A stretch of 8,635 bases of DNA, from contig UQAW01000112.1 in assembly GCA_900539175.1 (NCBI GenBank), positions 1 through 8,635 on the forward strand. Direction: 5' to 3'. The notes beneath the pieces were generated by a model. That model ran no database searches and had not been told where the DNA came from. It saw only the letters and a program-made list of their open reading frames with translations. Each line of letters opens with the position of its first letter. Positions within the stretch are counted from its first letter, which is position 1. Shown here one piece after another: positions 6,102 through 8,635 of the stretch. Position numbers and translations under genes: made by a program. This DNA comes from an uncultured Lachnospiraceae bacterium (GTDB taxonomy: Bacteria > Bacillota > Clostridia > Lachnospirales > Lachnospiraceae).

Positions 6102-6922
6102 ATAAGGAAATGTTTTTTGGGTCAGTAAAGAAAATAGTTGATTTGTTTGGGGAATTTGTAAAATTTGAAAATATATACACTGGAATTTTTGCTCAGTATT
6201 ACAATATGCTTCCAGTGGATGAAAAAGAGTTAAAAGAATATCTTGATACTGCATTTGATTGTGGCAAAGATATTTTAGAGTTGTGTTGTGGAAATGGACG
6301 GCTTTCTATTGAGTTTGCAAAGAATGGTTTTTTTGTTGACGGAGTAGATTGTTCAGAGGACATGTTATCTTTATTTAAGAATAAAGTAAATTCATTACCA
6401 AAGTCTATTGCAAAAAGAATAAAAATCATTAACATGGATATTTTCAACATTGATCTCATTGATAAAAAATATGATTTTGTTTATTTGCCTGCAACAACAA
6501 TATGTATATTATTAGAAGACAGAAAAAAAGTAATAAAACTATTTGATGATATTTCAGACATACTTAAGCCAAATGGTCGGTTTTGTTTTGATATCCGGTT
6601 ATATGATAAGTTAATTGATAAAAAAGAAACCGCTACCTTTATTGATACCTTACTTTTGGAAAACAAAAGAACTTTGGTTATTTTTCAAGAGCGTTTTGAC
6701 ATCAAATTTAAGAGGGCGGTTGCAAATTTCTATTTACAGACGGTATCTAATAACAATGAAGTGGAGCAGTGGGCTTCGTTTACTAATAAAAAAATGGTTT
6801 CGAAAAGTGAAATCGAAGACTTGATTAATCAGTCAAAGCTTGTTATTGATACAAAAAAGGTGATTAAAGAAGGGACGGATGATGTTATGGTGTTTACCTT
6901 ACGAAAGGAAGCGGCATGTTAA
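6098..6922 (+). CDS. Class I SAM-dependent methyltransferase, proposed peptide N,N-dimethylase (MpaM-like)
   Basis: A 274-aa protein whose ATG overlaps the preceding stop by 4 bases, implying translational coupling. The SAM-binding motif I is ILELCCGNGRLS (59-70), the acidic residue after strand 2 is Asp84 (VDGVDCSEDML), NMDIFN (112-117) is the adenine-side motif, and LKPNGRFCFD (156-165) is the post-motif strand. An N-terminal helical lid of about 50 residues precedes the fold, with a beta-rich insert near 185-235. In the daptide pathway this enzyme type methylates twice the amine made by the aminotransferase encoded next door. The fold is clear; the substrate is inferred from the gene set. 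Confidence 0.9.
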   Translation: MNKEMFFGSVKKIVDLFGEFVKFENIYTGIFAQYYNMLPVDEKELKEYLDTAFDCGKDILELCCGNGRLSIEFAKNGFFVDGVDCSEDMLSLFKNKVNSLPKSIAKRIKIINMDIFNIDLIDKKYDFVYLPATTICILLEDRKKVIKLFDDISDILKPNGRFCFDIRLYDKLIDKKETATFIDTLLLENKRTLVIFQERFDIKFKRAVANFYLQTVSNNNEVEQWASFTNKKMVSKSEIEDLINQSKLVIDTKKVIKEGTDDVMVFTLRKEAAC

Positions 6923-8232
6923 ATACGAGAAAATGTCCATCAAGTCTATGGAGTCCGTTGAATTTGCCAGACAATGACGGGATAGTGGCGACAATGTGTT
7001 CAGGGGTGTATGTCTTTGACAATGTTGGAAATAAGTTTTTTGATGCGTATAGTGGGTTATGGAATGTAAATTTGGGATATAGCAACGATAAAATAAAAGA
7101 TGCAATGAAAAAGCAGATAGATGTTATGCCTTTCGTAAACCCACTAGTGTTTTGTCATGAAAACGCATTGCAATTGTCAAAAATAATTTGCGACATGATT
7201 GGGTGCGATATGGAGAAAGTATTTTTTTCCTGCACTGGTTCTGAAGCAGTTGAGGTTGCTTTAAAAGTTGCAAGGAAATACAATATAATGATGGGTAAAG
7301 GACGTAAATTAATAGCAGTTTTTGGAAATTCATACCATGGTACTTATTATGGTTCTATGTCAGCTTCAAACTTTGAAGGAGGATGCAGAGCTGGATTAGA
7401 ACCGTTATTAGAAGGTTTTATTTCTTTGGGTGTGCCATATCAGCGAAAAGCAGTAGGGCAAGTTAATTACGCTGAAAACGAAAAGAAACTGCTCACAGAA
7501 CTGCATGAATTTTTATCGCAGCATTCTAATGATATAGGTGCCATTCTAATAGAACCAATTATTGGTTCGGGCGGTGTTATCACTCCGCCCACTAATTATA
7601 TTAAAGCACTCAGTGACTATTGCCAAGCGCATAATGTTTTGATGATTTGTGATGAAATCGCATGTGGATTTGGACGTAGCGGGCATATGTTTGGCTTTCA
7701 GCACTTTAATTTAGAACCAGATATAGTACTTTTATCTAAGGGAATTAATAATGGCTATGCCCCCATCGGGGCAACTTGTATAAACAAAAAGATTGTGAAT
7801 TTATTTAGAGATAATGAGGAATTTCTATTTCATTTATCTACACAAAATTTAAATCCTATTTCAATTGCAGCAAGCTTGGCTAATATAGGTTTATATAATG
7901 AAGAGTTGTTGCATCAAATTACATTAAGTAGCTCTTTTTGGCAAGAATCATTAAAAGAAATAGCATCCATCAAATGTGTTAATAATATTAGAGTTCAGGG
8001 CTTGATGATAGCTATTGATTTTACTGATAAAAACCATGACATTTTGCCTCTGATCATGCTACAGAAACTAATTTACAATATATTAAAAAATGGTGTTATT
8101 GTAGGTGATTCTTACATTGCAAATACTTTGTCTTCAATTTTATTATTTCCACCATATATTGCAACTAAACAAGAGATACGGCGATGTGTGTGTTCGTTGA
8201 AAAGAGCTATAATAGAAACTTTCCCAGAGTAA
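6916..8232 (+). CDS. Class III PLP aminotransferase, proposed peptide C-terminal ketone transaminase (MpaD-like)
   Basis: A 438-aa enzyme, normal length for class III (omega) aminotransferases, overlapping the methyltransferase gene by 7 bases with AAAGGA six bases before ATG. Visible residues: GSEAVEVALKVAR (108-120) for PLP phosphate, SYHGTYYGSM (139-148), the ring-binding Asp246 in CDEIACGFGRSG (245-256), the Schiff-base Lys275 in LLSKGINNGYAPIG (272-285), and Thr309 in HLSTQNLNP where most members have HGxTYSGHP. All catalytic residues are kept. Inferred role: conversion of the aminoacetone terminus of the peptide into a 1,2-diaminopropane, which the methyltransferase then dimethylates. 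A small-molecule substrate cannot be excluded from sequence alone. Confidence 0.92.
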   Translation: MLNTRKCPSSLWSPLNLPDNDGIVATMCSGVYVFDNVGNKFFDAYSGLWNVNLGYSNDKIKDAMKKQIDVMPFVNPLVFCHENALQLSKIICDMIGCDMEKVFFSCTGSEAVEVALKVARKYNIMMGKGRKLIAVFGNSYHGTYYGSMSASNFEGGCRAGLEPLLEGFISLGVPYQRKAVGQVNYAENEKKLLTELHEFLSQHSNDIGAILIEPIIGSGGVITPPTNYIKALSDYCQAHNVLMICDEIACGFGRSGHMFGFQHFNLEPDIVLLSKGINNGYAPIGATCINKKIVNLFRDNEEFLFHLSTQNLNPISIAASLANIGLYNEELLHQITLSSSFWQESLKEIASIKCVNNIRVQGLMIAIDFTDKNHDILPLIMLQKLIYNILKNGVIVGDSYIANTLSSILLFPPYIATKQEIRRCVCSLKRAIIETFPE

Positions 8233-8251
8233 AGAATCAGGAGGAATTTTC

Positions 8252-8434
8252 ATGAAAAAACGTTTTATTGAAATATACTCTCAAAAAGGGCTCACGGAAA
8301 TAGGAATTTTCGTTGACACTTTAACGGGAATAAACTATTTACTAATCAACAAAGGGTTTGGTGTGGGATTAGTTCCGCTGCTTAATTCGGATGGTATGGT
8401 TGTAGTTTCTAAAGAATATATTAGAAACGAATAA
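8252..8434 (+). CDS. DUF6440-like small protein
   Basis: A 60-aa protein 19 bases after the aminotransferase, with a strong AGGAGGA ending 6 bases before ATG. Its pattern MKKRFIEIYSQ, then IFVDTLTGINYLL, then GVGLVPLLNSDGMVVV matches the small Bacillota family DUF6440 (VDxxTGVNYL, GxxPLLxxDGxPV) as I remember it. Function of that family is unknown and it also occurs outside peptide clusters. As the last cargo gene it might be immunity-related or a passenger; nothing in the sequence decides this. Confidence 0.8.
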   Translation: MKKRFIEIYSQKGLTEIGIFVDTLTGINYLLINKGFGVGLVPLLNSDGMVVVSKEYIRNE

Positions 8435-8576
8435 TTATGTATGAATAATATTTACTCTTTTGAAAATTATTGGTACAACTTCTTTTAAATAGTTTTGTTG
8501 GCTGAATGATTAAAAGCGTTATAAATACGAAGTTTTAAAAGTAAGTAACGTGTAGTTAATTGTAAGATGTAATACA
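8435..8576. other. Noncoding right flank
   Basis: 142 AT-rich bases between the last gene and the right repeat. Only a weak AT-only pairing (AATAAT at 8444-8449 with ATTATT at 8466-8471) is seen, with no T-tract. I see no convincing terminator, so transcription may run into the right inverted repeat, whose own dyad could slow it. Confidence 0.5.
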
Positions 8577-8635
8577 CTAGTACTATATCCGGTTAGTTTC
8601 TAAACTATAACCGGATACAGCCTGGCCAATTTAAT
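8577..8635 (-). repeat. Right terminal inverted repeat (59 bp)
   Basis: This is a perfect inverted copy of 1-59, with the same internal dyad at 8583-8620. Complete identity over 59 bp suggests recent or functional conservation, because drifting AT-rich flanks would have accumulated differences. Beyond it the inner flanks share no extended similarity. Confidence 0.95.

Larger units (their letters stand above)
1..8635. mobile_element. TIR-bounded element carrying a RiPP biosynthetic cluster, no transposase
   Basis: The first 59 bases are the exact reverse complement of the last 59, and all genes lie between them on one strand. This is the layout of a transposon-like unit or an invertible segment whose cargo is a complete peptide-maturation cluster. 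No transposase, integrase or resolvase is encoded inside, so any movement would depend on an enzyme supplied in trans. Target-site duplications cannot be seen because the window stops at the repeat ends. The alternative is that the ends are assembly breakpoints at a repeated sequence. The repeat is certain; calling it a mobile element is inference. Confidence 0.6.

Noticed and set aside
6199..6666. Minus-strand open frames within the methyltransferase gene
   Set aside because: They are shadows of a clear coding gene with intact SAM motifs and have no ribosome binding sites or family features.
8444..8471. Terminator after the last gene
   Set aside because: The stem is AT-only with a bulge and is not followed by a T-tract.

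Overview
This 8,635-bp AT-rich window starts and ends with a perfect 59-bp terminal inverted repeat (1-59 and 8577-8635). All genes lie on the + strand. AT-rich codon use, strong AGGAGG-type ribosome binding sites, tightly overlapping genes and a DUF6440-like small protein suggest a Bacillota host (Clostridia or a relative). The exact taxon cannot be read from the sequence.

The cargo reads as one ribosomally synthesised peptide (RiPP) gene cluster. In order it holds: an M50 intramembrane metalloprotease with a PqqD-like N-terminus (457-1551); two short precursor peptides missing from ordinary gene calls (1628-1750 and 1775-1906); a strong hairpin (1915-1949); a short-chain dehydrogenase/reductase (1981-2706); a probable internal promoter; a B12-binding-type radical SAM enzyme (2800-4134); two small paralogous proteins (4131-4343, 4336-4551); a SPASM-like protein that lacks a radical SAM motif and ends in an RRE-like domain (4569-6101); a class I SAM methyltransferase (6098-6922); a class III PLP aminotransferase (6916-8232); and a DUF6440-like protein (8252-8434).

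The set dehydrogenase + aminotransferase + methyltransferase + M50 protease, with two Gly/Ala/Val-rich precursors that both end in Thr, matches the logic of daptide biosynthesis. There the C-terminal Thr is oxidatively decarboxylated, transaminated and N,N-dimethylated to a dimethyl-propanediamine terminus. This cluster appears to be a divergent Bacillota version. It uses an SDR for the oxidation and adds a radical SAM enzyme, a SPASM/RRE protein and two small unknown proteins. That predicts a daptide-like C-terminus plus at least one further modification.

The inverted repeats suggest that the cluster is carried as a discrete unit, either a non-autonomous transposon-like element or an invertible segment. 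No transposase, recombinase, transporter or regulator is encoded inside. The left 397 bp outside the repeat are noncoding and contain a terminator-like hairpin and a possibly structured leader RNA ahead of the protease gene.
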